From contig NZ_SDKK01000002.1 of assembly GCF_008107625.1 (NCBI RefSeq), positions 310,407 through 355,761 of the forward strand: DNA of 45,355 bases, given 5' to 3'. This DNA is from Zoogloea oleivorans. Lineage in GTDB: Bacteria; Pseudomonadota; Gammaproteobacteria; Burkholderiales; Rhodocyclaceae. Position 1 is the first letter of the stretch. Each line of letters opens with the position of its first letter. Both the position numbers and the translations under genes were made by a program. Shown one piece after another: positions 7,305 to 17,026 of this stretch. The notes under the pieces were generated by a model. The model saw only the letters and a program-made list of their open reading frames with translations. It made no database searches and had not been told where the DNA came from.

Positions 7305-9862
7305 GCAGGCAGGGCGCACGGCTCAGCGTCGGCTTGCGGTGGCTGCGACAGCCAGTGCAGCAGGGATTCAAACAGCTTGTCCGGATTGACCGGCTTGCCG
7401 ATGTGATCGTTCATGCCGGCCTCAAGGCAGCGGCGCCGGTCTTCTTCAAAGGCATTCGCCGTCATGGCCAGGATGGGGGTGGCCTGGCGTCCGGGAATCA
7501 GGCGGATGGCCCGTGTCGCTTCGAGCCCGTCCATTCTGGGCATCTGCATGTCCATCAGGATCAGGTCATAGTCCTGGCGACAGCTCATTTCCAGGCCCTC
7601 CAGGCCGTCTGAGGCGACATCCACCCGCAGATTGACGGCCTCGAGCAAATCCCGCGCAACCTCCTGGTTAACCGGGTCATCCTCGACAACCAGGATCTGT
7701 GCCCCCGCATGGCGGGTCTTGAGCACTTCTTCAGCCTGCGGCGTGGCGGCCTGTGCGGCCGCCGGGGCGGTCGCCTCGCCTTTGGTCAGGCGCACGGTAA
7801 ACCAGAAAGTGCTGCCCACCCCGGGCTGGCTATGCACGCCGATCGTGCCCTGCATCAATTCGACCAGCCGCTTGCTGATCGTCAGGCCCAGACCGGTGCC
7901 GCCATATTTGCGGGTTGTCGAGCCATCGGCCTGTTGAAACGCGGTGAACAAGCGTTGCTGGTCCTCCGCGGAAATCCCGATCCCCGTATCCTCGACCTCG
8001 AAACGCAGCAGCGTGTCGGCGGTGCCGGCCTCGGTCTCGCGCACCCGGATCGTGATGGCGCCCTTTGAGGTGAATTTGATCGCGTTGCCGACAAGGTTGA
8101 TGAGGATCTGCTCAAGACGCAGGGAATCGCCGGTGAGGGGCAGGTCGACCAGCGCCGGCGGTATGTCAATGTTGAGCCGCAGTGCCTTGTCTGTGGCCTT
8201 TGCGCTGAGCATGTCCGCCACATTCGCCAGAACGTCTTTCAGTTTGAAATCGACATGATCGAGGCTCAGCCGGTCGGCTTCGATCTTGGATAGGTCGAGG
8301 ATGTCATTGATGATGCCCAGCAGGCGATGGGCAGCCTGTATGACCTTGGCCAGCTGATCGCTTTGCTTGAGGTCTGTCGCACGTCGCAGGGCCAGTTCCG
8401 TCATGCCGATGATGGCGTTCATCGGGGTGCGCAGTTCATGGCTCATGTTGGCCAGGAAGGTGCTTTTTGCGCGGTTGGCGGCTTCGGCTTCCTCTTTGGC
8501 AAGCAGCAGGGAGACGGTGCGTTTTTCCACCAGTTCTTCCAGATGATCCTGCTGCTCCTTCAGCGCACTCAGGTTGCGCACGCGCTCGCTGATGTCCCGC
8601 GCGGAGCAGTACAGGAGCGTTTCTCCCGCCATCCGGATTCCGCGGGCGCTGATTTCGACGTCGATGACCTGGCCATCGCTACGCCGCACGCGCGTTTCAA
8701 AGGTGGTGCCCTTGAGGACGCTTTCGCTCATGATGGCGCTTAATTCTTTTGGCGCGAAGTGCCCATCCCAGTCACGGACATTCAGCGTCCCGCTGCTGGC
8801 GGGATCACGGCCCAGCATGCTGTAAAAGGAGTCGCTGGCCTCACGCAGGTTTCCCTCCCCGTCGAGAACGTGAATCCCGTCGGTCGATGTCCGCAGCAGT
8901 TCCTTGTAGCGATCCTCCTGGCGTTTCTGGGATGCCTGCACACTGCGATAGGTGTTCCAGATCAGGGTGACGCCCCCGGCCAGCAGCAAAAGGGAGACCA
9001 CCGCATAAATGAGGGCCGTTCGGCGCCACTGGGTCAGAACGTGCTCATGGCTGATGCCGGAAAAAATGTAGATCGGAAAGCCCTGAATGCGCCGGTAGCT
9101 GTAGATCCGCTTCATGCCGTCGACCTGGCTGACGGCCGTATAGGTGCCATGATCCGGCGCGCTGGGGATGCGGGCCTTGAGCTCTGCGGCAGCCAGCTCC
9201 TTGCCGATCATGGCGGGCGCAGCAGGGGCGCGGGCAACCAGCACGAGATCCGAACTGAGCAATGCAACCATGTCGCCCCCGCCACCCAGCGCGACACTTT
9301 CAAAGGTGTTGGTCAGCCATTCGCTCGGCACCGAACTTTGAACGATGCCCCTGAAACGGCCTTCCTTGTCGTAAACACCGCGACTGAAGACGAGGGTCCA
9401 GACGTCGGCCACGCGCGAGAAAATGGGGCCTTCCGCGAACAAATTCGCCGAGGGCGCCGTGCGATGAACACGAAAGTACTGGCGATCGGCAATGTTCGCG
9501 GTGGATGGCCGACCGCTGGCGTCGAACACATAGTTGCCGTCCTCATTCGCCACGCGCAGGCTCAGAACGCCAGGCACCCTGGCCAGCAGGCGCTTCAGGG
9601 TCGGGTTCAATTCGCGCGCCGGCATGCCCGTACCATTGAGCTGGCTTTCCTGGTGGTACTTCGCTTCCTGAACGATCAGGTCGATTTTTCCGACGGAGGC
9701 CAGGAGTTCCTTCTCGAGCAGGAGGGCGATGGAGGCGGTGACTTTTTCGGCGTTCTCGACTTCACGCAGATATCCGCTCTTCAATTCGAGGCCAAGCAAG
9801 GTTCCCAGCAACAGAACGGCGCCAATGATCATGAGCGTCAAGAGGGCTATCTTGGACTTCAT
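7286..9862 (-). CDS. Hybrid sensor histidine kinase (Cache-like sensor, PAS, HisKA, HATPase, REC)
   Basis: 858 residues from ATG 9862, chosen because it begins directly with the first membrane helix ([20 protein letters not shown]); an upstream extension would overlap the preceding gene. Order: TM1, periplasmic Cache-type sensor (~30-280, with a DRQYFRVHR core), TM2 (~285-305), PAS (~325-430), short coiled coil, HisKA with [10 protein letters not shown] (phospho-acceptor His475), HATPase_c (N, G1 DTGIG and G2 GGTGLGL boxes), receiver with Asp771 in LILMDMQMP. The kinase may hand phosphate to its own receiver and on to an unlinked Hpt protein. It follows the GGDEF gene by 16 bp, so the two are probably one operon linking an external signal to c-di-GMP. 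Confidence 0.92.
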   Translation of the reverse strand: MKSKIALLTLMIIGAVLLLGTLLGLELKSGYLREVENAEKVTASIALLLEKELLASVGKIDLIVQEAKYHQESQLNGTGMPARELNPTLKRLLARVPGVLSLRVANEDGNYVFDASGRPSTANIADRQYFRVHRTAPSANLFAEGPIFSRVADVWTLVFSRGVYDKEGRFRGIVQSSVPSEWLTNTFESVALGGGGDMVALLSSDLVLVARAPAAPAMIGKELAAAELKARIPSAPDHGTYTAVSQVDGMKRIYSYRRIQGFPIYIFSGISHEHVLTQWRRTALIYAVVSLLLLAGGVTLIWNTYRSVQASQKRQEDRYKELLRTSTDGIHVLDGEGNLREASDSFYSMLGRDPASSGTLNVRDWDGHFAPKELSAIMSESVLKGTTFETRVRRSDGQVIDVEISARGIRMAGETLLYCSARDISERVRNLSALKEQQDHLEELVEKRTVSLLLAKEEAEAANRAKSTFLANMSHELRTPMNAIIGMTELALRRATDLKQSDQLAKVIQAAHRLLGIINDILDLSKIEADRLSLDHVDFKLKDVLANVADMLSAKATDKALRLNIDIPPALVDLPLTGDSLRLEQILINLVGNAIKFTSKGAITIRVRETEAGTADTLLRFEVEDTGIGISAEDQQRLFTAFQQADGSTTRKYGGTGLGLTISKRLVELMQGTIGVHSQPGVGSTFWFTVRLTKGEATAPAAAQAATPQAEEVLKTRHAGAQILVVEDDPVNQEVARDLLEAVNLRVDVASDGLEGLEMSCRQDYDLILMDMQMPRMDGLEATRAIRLIPGRQATPILAMTANAFEEDRRRCLEAGMNDHIGKPVNPDKLFESLLHWLSQPPQADAEPCALPAQSGAL

Positions 9863-9878
9863 CGTCTTAGCAACCCGG

Positions 9879-11204
9879 TTACTTTTCTGAATTCTTGTGC
9901 AGATACATTGCCTGGTCGGCAACCGCAATCAGGCGCTCAATGTCATTACCGTGATCCGGGTAGATCGCAATCCCGATGCTGGCGCTTGTGCGCAGCGCAT
10001 GCTCACCGATGATGAAGAACGGGACCAGCGCCTCGCGGATCTTCGCCTCGACGGTCAGGGCATCTTCCGGGCAGTGAATCTCTTCAATCAGAACGGCAAA
10101 TTCGTCGCCACCCAACCTGGCCACGGTATCGACCTGGCGGACGCACTGCGTGAGACGCCGCGCAAACTCCTGCAGCACCCCATCGCCCGCCGCATGCCCG
10201 AATGAATCGTTGACCCGCTTGAAGTCGTCGATGTCGACGTACAGCAAAGCCATGCGGCTTTTTGCGCGCAGGCATCTGGCCAGCGCGGAATTGATCCGGT
10301 CACGAAAGAGCTTCCGGTTCGGCAGGCCGGTCAGGTCGTCGTAGAGGGCGGCACGCAGCAATTCGGCCTTGAGCTGCGCGCGTTCGATGGCCGCCGCAAT
10401 TTGCGCCGACACGAAATACAGCATCTCAATGTCTTTGTCCGAAAAGCAGGTGCCTGCATGACTCTTCAGAATCAATGCGCCCACCGCCTCCTGCTGCGGA
10501 ATCAGCGGCATCACCAGACAGACTCCGCCACGGGTGCCGGGCGCCACGTCGTCAACCAGCCCGGACATGAAGTCACCGCGAACCAGGAGGTGCTGTTTGC
10601 TGCGGACGACTTTGGCGCAGTACTGACTGGCGAGTGTCTCCTGTACGACTTCCCCGTTTCCCAGCGTATCCATTTGGTAGGGGAAACCGATCTCCTCGGT
10701 ATGTTTGTCCCGGGTCGCAACGGCAACCCCGGCAACCGGGACGAGCTTGCCGATAATCTGATGGATTTCCGGAAACAGGGCGCCCAGGTCGGAAGCACGA
10801 TGGGCGGCGTCCGACACGGCGTAAGTTGCGGCCTGGAGGATCTGTGTCCGCTTCAGCTCGGTGATGTCGCGGGCAACACCGATACGCATGCGCTGCGACG
10901 CGAGCCAGCGCGCCGACCACATGACATGGACTTCACTGCCGTCCTTGCGGAGATAGCGGTTCTCAAAGCCGATCCGCTGGCTGCCTGCCATGATGGCGCG
11001 GGCCTCTTGCAGGGTCTTGTCGCGATCTGCCGGGGCGACGAGATCGATCATGCACTTGCCGATCATCTCTTCCGGCGTGTAGCCGAAAATACTCTCGCAA
11101 GCGGCGCTGACATAGGTGATGCACCCGTTGGCATCGACCAGGAACACGGCGTCGAGCAACAGGTCGGCGAAATCGGCGATGCCTTCCCGGATATCTTTGT
11201 GCAT
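9879..11204 (-). CDS. Diguanylate cyclase with PAS and GAF domains
   Basis: 441 residues: PAS (~10-120), GAF (~135-265) and a GGDEF domain with an intact GGDEF motif at 365-369. RQVD lies five residues before it and forms the RxxD inhibitory site, so the enzyme should make c-di-GMP from two GTP with product feedback. There are no membrane segments, so it is cytosolic. The stop lies 16 bp before the start of the hybrid kinase on the same strand, which suggests a common transcript. The start at 11204 is in a divergent region shared with the PaaK-like gene. Confidence 0.93.
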   Translation of the reverse strand: MHKDIREGIADFADLLLDAVFLVDANGCITYVSAACESIFGYTPEEMIGKCMIDLVAPADRDKTLQEARAIMAGSQRIGFENRYLRKDGSEVHVMWSARWLASQRMRIGVARDITELKRTQILQAATYAVSDAAHRASDLGALFPEIHQIIGKLVPVAGVAVATRDKHTEEIGFPYQMDTLGNGEVVQETLASQYCAKVVRSKQHLLVRGDFMSGLVDDVAPGTRGGVCLVMPLIPQQEAVGALILKSHAGTCFSDKDIEMLYFVSAQIAAAIERAQLKAELLRAALYDDLTGLPNRKLFRDRINSALARCLRAKSRMALLYVDIDDFKRVNDSFGHAAGDGVLQEFARRLTQCVRQVDTVARLGGDEFAVLIEEIHCPEDALTVEAKIREALVPFFIIGEHALRTSASIGIAIYPDHGNDIERLIAVADQAMYLHKNSEK

Positions 11205-11301
11205 AGGCCACGAAGAATACTACCGACCTCCGCTGCGGAGTATTTCCGACGCGCTTCGGCGAGCAGCACGGCACGCCAGCAGGGGGGAACTGCTAAGCTC
11301 G

Positions 11302-12681
11302 GTGCTGGCCCAGCTCCTGCCCACGACCGTGTTGCCGCCCTCCCCCGTCTTTCCCGTCGTTCATCATCCGCTGGCCGCGCAGGTGCTCGACATTGCGCGC
11401 CAGCTGCGCCGCTTCGAGCAGCTTCCGCCGGCGCAGCAGCAGGCCCTCCAGGCCGATCAGATCCTTGCCCTGCTGCGTCACGCCCATGCCTGTTCCCCCT
11501 TCTGGCGGGCGCGTCTTGACGCGGCCGGATTCAACCCGGCAGCAGCGACATTCGACGGGTTCGGCACCTTGCCGGTGCTCAGCCGGAGTGAGCTGCAAAA
11601 CCATTTTGCCGCCATGCGGGCCCGCCTGCCGGGGCAGGACGATTCGGCCTTCGTGGTCACCGCCACTTCCGGGTCCACCGGTCAGCCGGTTCGGGTGGAG
11701 AGGCTTCGCGAACTGCATGGCCTGCTCTATGAAGCAGTGGGCCTGATCGACAACGAGTGGCACGGACGCGATCCGTCACAGACACTGGGCGTCCTCGGCA
11801 TCGGTCTCCAGGACGCGGCATTTCCCGACTGGGGCGGGATTTACCCGCTACTGGGCTATCGGGGCCAGGGTTTCAGCCGGGGGCTGGCCACGCATCCGCT
11901 GGCGTCCCATCTGGCGTGGCTCGCCGCGTGCCGCCCGGGCTACCTGAAATGCAGCCCGCTGGCCGCTGCCGAACTGGCCCGCCTGGCCCTGGCAAGCGGG
12001 CAGCAATTGCCCCTCCGGCAGATCCTGTCGCAATCCGAACGGGTTCTGCCGGCACACCGGGCCCTGTGCCGCGCCGCATTCGGGGCCGAGATCAAGGATC
12101 GCTACTCCTGCGAAGAGGCCGGCTGGCTGGCCCTGCAGTGCCCGCAGCACGATCACCTGCACATCCTGAGCGGCACGGTACACGTGGAGATCGTGGATGA
12201 GGCCGGCCAGGCCTGCCCGGTGGGCCAGCCGGGACGCGTGCTGGTCACGGGCCTGCACAGTTACGCCATGCCCCTCATCCGCTATGAATTGGGCGATCTG
12301 GCCGAATGGGGGCCGCCCTGCGATTGCGGCATCACCCTGCCGGTCATCCGCCGCCTGTGGGGGCGCACTCGCCACCAGTTGCGCCTGCCCTCGGGCGAGC
12401 GCCGTCCCATGCCGGCGCTCGGCGATGACATTGGCCGCATCGCGGCGGTGCAGGAATTCCAGGTCCGGCAATACCTGGGCGGCGAGCTGGAAATCCTGTG
12501 CCGGGTCAGCCGCCCCCTGTGCAGCGCCGAGCGGGACGCCATCGCCCGAATCCTGCGCACAAACGTCACGGCCGAACTCCAGGTTTTCATCCGCGAAGTG
12601 GACGCCATCGACTGGGGGCCAGGCTGGAAACGCGACGAGTTCGTCAGCCTCGATGCACCACGGCCAACAGGGGCCGGCTAG
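11302..12681 (+). CDS. Phenylacetate-CoA ligase (PaaK)-like adenylate-forming enzyme
   Basis: 459 residues from a GTG at 11302. The core motif TATSGSTGQP matches the phosphate loop of adenylate-forming enzymes, and the later YSCEEAGWLA and LIRYELGDLAEWGPPC blocks fit the PaaK/CapK branch (COG1541). Such proteins activate a carboxylic acid with ATP, often in surface polymer or natural-product pathways. The substrate is unknown and no pathway partner lies beside it. The frame is open back to 11116, but that would overlap the divergent GGDEF gene. GTG 11302 has a G-rich AGGGGGGAA upstream, though about 12 nt away, so the start is uncertain. It ends convergent with the YdjM-like gene, with both TAG stops in one CTAG. 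Confidence 0.75.
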   Translation: MLAQLLPTTVLPPSPVFPVVHHPLAAQVLDIARQLRRFEQLPPAQQQALQADQILALLRHAHACSPFWRARLDAAGFNPAAATFDGFGTLPVLSRSELQNHFAAMRARLPGQDDSAFVVTATSGSTGQPVRVERLRELHGLLYEAVGLIDNEWHGRDPSQTLGVLGIGLQDAAFPDWGGIYPLLGYRGQGFSRGLATHPLASHLAWLAACRPGYLKCSPLAAAELARLALASGQQLPLRQILSQSERVLPAHRALCRAAFGAEIKDRYSCEEAGWLALQCPQHDHLHILSGTVHVEIVDEAGQACPVGQPGRVLVTGLHSYAMPLIRYELGDLAEWGPPCDCGITLPVIRRLWGRTRHQLRLPSGERRPMPALGDDIGRIAAVQEFQVRQYLGGELEILCRVSRPLCSAERDAIARILRTNVTAELQVFIREVDAIDWGPGWKRDEFVSLDAPRPTGAG

Positions 12682-13217
12682 GCCCTGGCGATCCACTCCC
12701 GGGTCACGGCGAGCATGCCGCGCACCAGCCACAGGGAATGAATGCCGTCGAACCAGACGTGATCGGCACACACAAACGCGGCAATCCACGAAGCGCCAAC
12801 GACCAGCAGATCGCAGCGCCCGCTCTTCCACCAGTTGAGGGAATGGCGCCAGTAGAGCCACGGCACGCCCAGCGGATTGGGCCAGTCCGCCAGCAGATGC
12901 ATCAGGCCACCGGTCGCAAAACCGAAAATCAGCGCGGCCGCCGGATGCACGCCCAATTGTTCATGGGAATAGACCAGCAAGCCAAGCCAGGCGACGCCCC
13001 AGTGAGTCAGGGTGCGATGGGCGATCCACAGGCGGTGCGATCTCGACCACCACGCCACTTCGAGCCAGTCGGGGGCCGTGCTGCCGAGCAACCCTGCCAC
13101 AAAGCTGAGCACAATCCATACGTAATAAGGGCCATGAACCCCGGACTGGGCGACAACAGCCGCCGCAATAACGGCAGCCGCCCATCCGGTGGCGTGATGC
13201 GCTTTGTTGGAAGCCAT
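12678..13217 (-). CDS. YdjM-like membrane-bound metal-dependent hydrolase (DUF457)
   Basis: 179 residues with four or five hydrophobic helices. The His-rich motif HRTLTHWGVAW (~residues 67-77) and a second one, GLMHLLADWPNPLGVPWLYW (~104-123), are hallmarks of the YdjM/DUF457 family of inner-membrane proteins with a proposed metal-dependent hydrolase site. In E. coli ydjM is LexA-controlled, but no LexA box was seen here. The TAG stop overlaps the TAG of the convergent PaaK-like gene in a shared CTAG. Confidence 0.82.
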   Translation of the reverse strand: MASNKAHHATGWAAAVIAAAVVAQSGVHGPYYVWIVLSFVAGLLGSTAPDWLEVAWWSRSHRLWIAHRTLTHWGVAWLGLLVYSHEQLGVHPAAALIFGFATGGLMHLLADWPNPLGVPWLYWRHSLNWWKSGRCDLLVVGASWIAAFVCADHVWFDGIHSLWLVRGMLAVTREWIARA

Positions 13218-13316
13218 GGCGGAACGACGCTAACTTCCGGGGGAAAAACAGAGGGCCGCAATAGTGGCAGACTATTGAATAAAAATACAGTGGCAGTTCT
13301 TTTTTGCAGCGAGCGG

Positions 13317-13336
13317 CAAAACGCCGTCAAAACGGC
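13317..13336 (-). terminator. Intrinsic terminator overlapping the rluA-like stop codon
   Basis: On the minus strand GCCGT-TTTG-ACGGC is followed by GTTTT. The TGA stop of the pseudouridine synthase gene lies inside the loop and stem, so the hairpin is part of the coding end. Confidence 0.5.
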
Positions 13337-13971
13337 ACAGCGCTCTCGAAACTCACCGGCACCTGCTTGCACGGGTGAATGAAGGCAATGCCGGCGGCGT
13401 GCAGATGCATGCGGGCATAACGCTGTGCGCTGTCGGGCGGGGCGTACAGCGGATCGCCAAGGATCGCGTGGCCGATCGACATCAGGTGCACCCGCAACTG
13501 GTGCGAGCGGCCGGTGACCGGCTTGAGTTCGACGCGGGAGAGGGCATCGGGGCCCGTGCCGCTGCGTTCCAGAACCCGGTAGCGGGTCAGGGCACGCCGG
13601 CCACGCAACGGGTCGACGCACTGCCGCGGACGATTCGCCTCGTCGCTGCCCAGCGGCAGGTCAATCTCGCCGGCATCCTGCGCGATATGACCATGCACCA
13701 GTGCAACGTAACGCTTGCCAACGATGCGTTGCTCGAAGGCCAGATTCATCCGGCGCAACATCTCGGCGCTGCGCGCCAGCAGGATCAGGCCTGAGGTGGC
13801 CATGTCGAGGCGATGCACGAGCAGCGCATCGTCATGCAGCGCCTGCACCCGGGCAATCAGGCAGTCCTGCCGGTCCTCGCCGCGGGCGGGAACCGAGAGC
13901 AGGCCAGCCGGCTTGTCGGCGACGATCAGGGCATCGTCCACAAAGAGAATGACAGGAGAGAGGTGCGCCAC
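13327..13971 (-). CDS. RluA-family pseudouridine synthase
   Basis: 214 residues. The catalytic motif VHRLDMATSGL places the active-site aspartate at Asp56. The later blocks RYVALVHG, LKPVTGRSHQLRVHL and ILGDPLYA are characteristic of RluA-type enzymes, which isomerise uridine to pseudouridine in 23S rRNA and tRNA. Length and lack of an S4 domain fit RluA itself (positions 746 of 23S and 32 of tRNA) better than RluC or RluD, but specificity cannot be read from sequence alone. The start is a GTG at 13971; no in-frame ATG lies near. It is a single gene, divergent from the tail-collar cluster. Confidence 0.9.
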   Translation of the reverse strand: MAHLSPVILFVDDALIVADKPAGLLSVPARGEDRQDCLIARVQALHDDALLVHRLDMATSGLILLARSAEMLRRMNLAFEQRIVGKRYVALVHGHIAQDAGEIDLPLGSDEANRPRQCVDPLRGRRALTRYRVLERSGTGPDALSRVELKPVTGRSHQLRVHLMSIGHAILGDPLYAPPDSAQRYARMHLHAAGIAFIHPCKQVPVSFESAVPF

Positions 13972-14127
13972 GAGATGCCCGATGCAAGAGCCCGTCTTGT
14001 ATCAAGAATCCCGCCCGACGACAAACGAAACACCGCACGGTGCAACAAGACGGGATGACATTTGCCATTCCGTTTCCTATCCTTCGGAGAGGCGTCACCC
14101 CACACGGCGCCAACTTGGGAGGACGTC

Positions 14128-14649
14128 ATGGCAGATCCATTCCTGGGAGAGATCCGGGTCTTTACGGGCAACTTCGCGCCCTCCGGATGGGCTCTGTGCC
14201 AGGGGCAATTAATGCCCATCGCCGAAAACGATGCGCTGTTTTCGCTTATCGGCACCACCTACGGCGGAGATGGGCAAAACACCTTCGCATTACCCAACCT
14301 TGCCGGCAGCATCCCCATCCACCAGGGCGCCGGTCCGGGCCTGACACCCCGAAGCATGGGCGAAGCAGGCGGCAGCGAGCATGTCACCCTGAACACCCAG
14401 CAACTACCAATCCACACCCACACCGCCATCTGCGCCAATGCCGGCGCCGACAGGGCCAGCCCGGTCGGCAGCTTCTGGGCGACCGACCCCGGTGGCAACA
14501 GCGGGGGCTACAGCACCACCGCCGGCAGCCAGATGGCCGGCACGGCCATCGGCCCCAGCGGGGGCGGACAACCCCATGACAACCTGCAACCGTTTCTGGT
14601 GATCAACTACATCATCGCCCTCGAGGGCATCTTCCCTCCCCAAAGCTGA
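14128..14649 (+). CDS. Phage tail-collar (MdpB-like) protein, copy 1
   Basis: 173 residues from ATG 14128 (GGAGG 5 nt upstream). The N-terminal FLGEIRVFTGNFAPSGWALC, then GQLMPIAENDALFSLIGTTY and GGDGQNTFALPNLAG, are the classic tail-collar domain first noted in short tail fibres and in the Microcystis protein MdpB. The C-terminal half is Gly/Ala/Thr-rich and ends NYIIALEGIFPPQS. No signal peptide is visible. It is first of three tandem paralogues that share both ends and differ in the middle. What these proteins do in bacteria without a phage around them is not established. Confidence 0.88.
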   Translation: MADPFLGEIRVFTGNFAPSGWALCQGQLMPIAENDALFSLIGTTYGGDGQNTFALPNLAGSIPIHQGAGPGLTPRSMGEAGGSEHVTLNTQQLPIHTHTAICANAGADRASPVGSFWATDPGGNSGGYSTTAGSQMAGTAIGPSGGGQPHDNLQPFLVINYIIALEGIFPPQS

Positions 14650-14674
14650 GCGCCACGCGACAGGAGCCACGTCG

Positions 14675-15193
14675 ATGAGTGAACCGTTTATTGGAGAAAT
14701 CCGCTCGTTCGGATTCAATTTTGCCCCCTATGGCTGGGCCCAGTGCAACGGGCAACTGCTTCCCATAGCCCAGAACACCGCGCTGTTCTCCATTCTCGGC
14801 ACCACCTATGGTGGCGACGGGAGAAGCAATTTTGCGCTGCCCAACCTCGCCGGGGCGGTGGCCATGGGCGCCGGCCAGGGCCCCAACCTGACACCACGCA
14901 GTCTCGGTGAAACCGGCGGCACAGAGACCGAGCTACTCGGCATGACGCAGATGCCTGCCCACACTCACCCGGCCAATGCCAATGCAGGAAACGGCAATCA
15001 GCCCGCCCCTGTCGGCCACTTCTGGGCCCAGGATCTCGGCGGCAGCAAGGAGTACGGTGATACGGGCCCGGCGCAAATGGCCCCCGGCGCCGTCGGCATC
15101 GCTGGCGGCAGCCAGCCGCATACCAACCTGCAGCCCTACCAGGTGCTCAACTATTGCATCGCCCTGCAGGGCATTTACCCACCGAGAAGCTAG
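14675..15193 (+). CDS. Phage tail-collar (MdpB-like) protein, copy 2
   Basis: 172 residues, 25 bp after copy 1, with AGGAG before the ATG. The same plan is kept: MSEPFIGEIRSFGFNFAPYG, GQLLPIAQNTALFSILGTTY, FALPNLAG, QMPAHTHPANANAGNGNQ and a C-terminal NYCIALQGIYPPRS. The His pair in the HTHP segment is present in all three copies (IHTHT, AHTHP, WHTHS) and resembles the metal-binding HxH residues of trimeric phage tail fibres. The three genes look like one operon made by local duplication and divergence. Confidence 0.88.
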   Translation: MSEPFIGEIRSFGFNFAPYGWAQCNGQLLPIAQNTALFSILGTTYGGDGRSNFALPNLAGAVAMGAGQGPNLTPRSLGETGGTETELLGMTQMPAHTHPANANAGNGNQPAPVGHFWAQDLGGSKEYGDTGPAQMAPGAVGIAGGSQPHTNLQPYQVLNYCIALQGIYPPRS

Positions 15194-15219
15194 GCCTGGC
15201 GCAGTGAGGAGACCACATC

Positions 15220-15723
15220 ATGAGTGAACCGTTTCTTGGCGAGATCCGACCGTTCAGCTTCGGCTTTGCCCCCCGGGGCTGGGCGACATGCGACGGACAA
15301 CTGCTGCCGATCAACCAGAATCAGGCGCTGTTTGCACTGCTCGGGACAATGTACGGCGGCAATGGCCAGACCACCTTCGCCCTGCCGGATCTGCGCGGCC
15401 GGGCCGGCATGCATGTCGCACCGAGTCATACCCAGGGCCAACCGGGCGGCGCCGAAGCGGTAACGCTCACGGCAGCCCAGATTCCCTGGCACACCCACAG
15501 CGCCAACGCCAGCAACGTGATGGCGAACCAGACCAGCCCGACCGGGAAGTTCTGGGCCCAGGATGCAAACGGCAATGTGGTCTTCAACAGCACAGGCAAC
15601 GCGCCCATGGCCGATGGCGCGATCGGTGCCGCGGGCGGCAACCAGGCGCATACCAACATGCAGCCCTTCATGGTGGTCAATTACTGTATCGCCCTGCAGG
15701 GCATATTTCCGAGCCGCAACTAG
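15220..15723 (+). CDS. Phage tail-collar (MdpB-like) protein, copy 3
   Basis: 167 residues, 26 bp after copy 2, with GAGGAG before the ATG. MSEPFLGEIRPFSFGFAPRG, GQLLPINQNQALFALLGTMY, FALPDLRGR, WHTHSANASN and the end NYCIALQGIFPSRN align with the other copies. The block after FALPDLRGR (GMHVAPSH...) differs most, so the middle of the protein seems to be the variable part. The acetyltransferase begins only 5 bp downstream, which argues for one transcript of four genes. Confidence 0.88.
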   Translation: MSEPFLGEIRPFSFGFAPRGWATCDGQLLPINQNQALFALLGTMYGGNGQTTFALPDLRGRAGMHVAPSHTQGQPGGAEAVTLTAAQIPWHTHSANASNVMANQTSPTGKFWAQDANGNVVFNSTGNAPMADGAIGAAGGNQAHTNMQPFMVVNYCIALQGIFPSRN

Positions 15724-15728
15724 CCGGC

Positions 15729-16262
15729 ATGAAGACGGGGGGCCGCCCGGCCGTTCAGGCAAGTCTGCGCCCCGAACAGGCCGGCGACGAGCCCTTCGTC
15801 CATGGGCTTTTTGCGCAGACCCGGGCCGCCGCGTTTGCGCAACTGCCGCTCGACGCGGCCCGGCTTGACGCCCTCCTGCGCCAGCAATTCCAGTTGCAAA
15901 CCACGCATTACCGGCAGAGTTTTCCGGGCGCCTCGTGGGCGATCGTCGAAGTGGACGGTGCGCCCATAGGGCGACTGTATGTGGACCGCTCCGGGCCGGA
16001 CATGCTGATCATCGACATCACGATCCTGCCGGAATGGCGCGGCCTGGGCATCGGCACCAATCTGCTGCGCAGGCTGCAGGATGAAGCAACGACAAACAGG
16101 CAGACCATCCGCCTGCATGTCGAACGCGAGAACCCTGCCCGGCACCTGTACCGGCGACTCGGCTTTCGCGAAACGCAGGACAAATCGGTCTATCTGGCAA
16201 TGCAATGGACGCCCGGACAAGACGACCGGACGGCGGAGCCCGCTAGCGGCGCGGTGCCCTGA
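15729..16262 (+). CDS. GNAT family N-acetyltransferase
   Basis: 177 residues. The acetyl-CoA loop ILPEWRGLGIGTNLLRRLQD (~residues 100-119) matches motif A (R/QxxGxG/A), followed by HVERENPARHLYRRLGFRE, the usual motif B. It should move an acetyl group from acetyl-CoA to an amine. The substrate is unknown. The start lies 5 bp after the third tail-collar gene, so the transferase may modify these proteins or their export partner. The 3' end overlaps the convergent PEP-CTERM gene by 20 bp. Confidence 0.88.
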   Translation: MKTGGRPAVQASLRPEQAGDEPFVHGLFAQTRAAAFAQLPLDAARLDALLRQQFQLQTTHYRQSFPGASWAIVEVDGAPIGRLYVDRSGPDMLIIDITILPEWRGLGIGTNLLRRLQDEATTNRQTIRLHVERENPARHLYRRLGFRETQDKSVYLAMQWTPGQDDRTAEPASGAVP

Positions 16263-16911
16263 AGCGCGTGACGGCCAGCCCCAGCAACGCCATCGACATC
16301 AGCGCGCCGCTTGCCGGTTCCGGTACCGGGGTCGGCGTGACATCCCGGGTGATGACGTTCAGGGTCGAGAAATCCAGTGCGGCACCGTTGAACGGTGTTT
16401 CGCCGAAGAGGCCCAGGCCCGGCCCCTGCAAGCTCAGTTCAAAAGCCGCGGTGCCCGTCCCGAGGGAGGCGAAAGTCGTCCCGGGCAGCGTCAGTACATA
16501 GACGTTGTCCTCCCGGCTTGCCCCGCCGCGGGATTCGAACAGGCTGTTCAGCTCGATGGTCAGATCAATCCCGTTCAGCTTGAAGGACGCAACCTGGTTG
16601 CCCGCCGCCGCCGATTCGTGATCGTAGATGCCGAGGGTCAGGCTGGCCCCCAGCACCGGGGACTGGGGCGCATAGGAAAACGTCCAGCTGGCGGAGAAGT
16701 TCGGGCCGGTGACATCGGAACCGCTGAAGACGCCATTGAACGGCGATGACTCGCCAGATCCGGCCGTCAGGAAGTCCCCCGTGGTCGGCGTGCTCGCGTC
16801 GGCAAAATCCTGCTCGCCGAGGGTCAGGCTGACATCCGCCGCAGCGATCTGCGCCACCATCGACAGTACGGCAGGCACGACAAACCTGAAGCCAGTTGAT
16901 ACGTTTTGCAT
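16243..16911 (-). CDS. PEP-CTERM sorting domain protein
   Basis: 222 residues from ATG 16911 (GGAG 6 nt upstream). It begins with a signal peptide (hydrophobic PAVLSMVAQIAAA, cut near AAA-DV), has a ~170-residue beta-rich, Gly/Ser/Thr-rich body, and ends in the tripartite PEP-CTERM tail: VPEPASG, a hydrophobic helix and FRAPRR. Proteins with this tail are exported and processed by exosortase (EpsH/XrtA), generally together with exopolysaccharide production. No exosortase gene is in the window. The body (PNFSASWTFSYAP...) has no function I can name. Confidence 0.9.
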   Translation of the reverse strand: MQNVSTGFRFVVPAVLSMVAQIAAADVSLTLGEQDFADASTPTTGDFLTAGSGESSPFNGVFSGSDVTGPNFSASWTFSYAPQSPVLGASLTLGIYDHESAAAGNQVASFKLNGIDLTIELNSLFESRGGASREDNVYVLTLPGTTFASLGTGTAAFELSLQGPGLGLFGETPFNGAALDFSTLNVITRDVTPTPVPEPASGALMSMALLGLAVTRFRAPRR

Positions 16912-17026
16912 GGCACTCTCCCCGGTGGTTGGCACTTCGGTGAATCGTTTCATCCTAGTCGGCGCACACGCGGTATACAAGGCGAATAAAGGCCCGGCGC
17001 AGCGAAAAAACAAGAATGGCAGCGAC

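Noticed and set aside
14128-15723. Prophage remnant
   Set aside because: Only tail-collar genes are present, in triplicate, intact and with good ribosome binding sites. No integrase, capsid, terminase, lysis gene or attachment site was seen.
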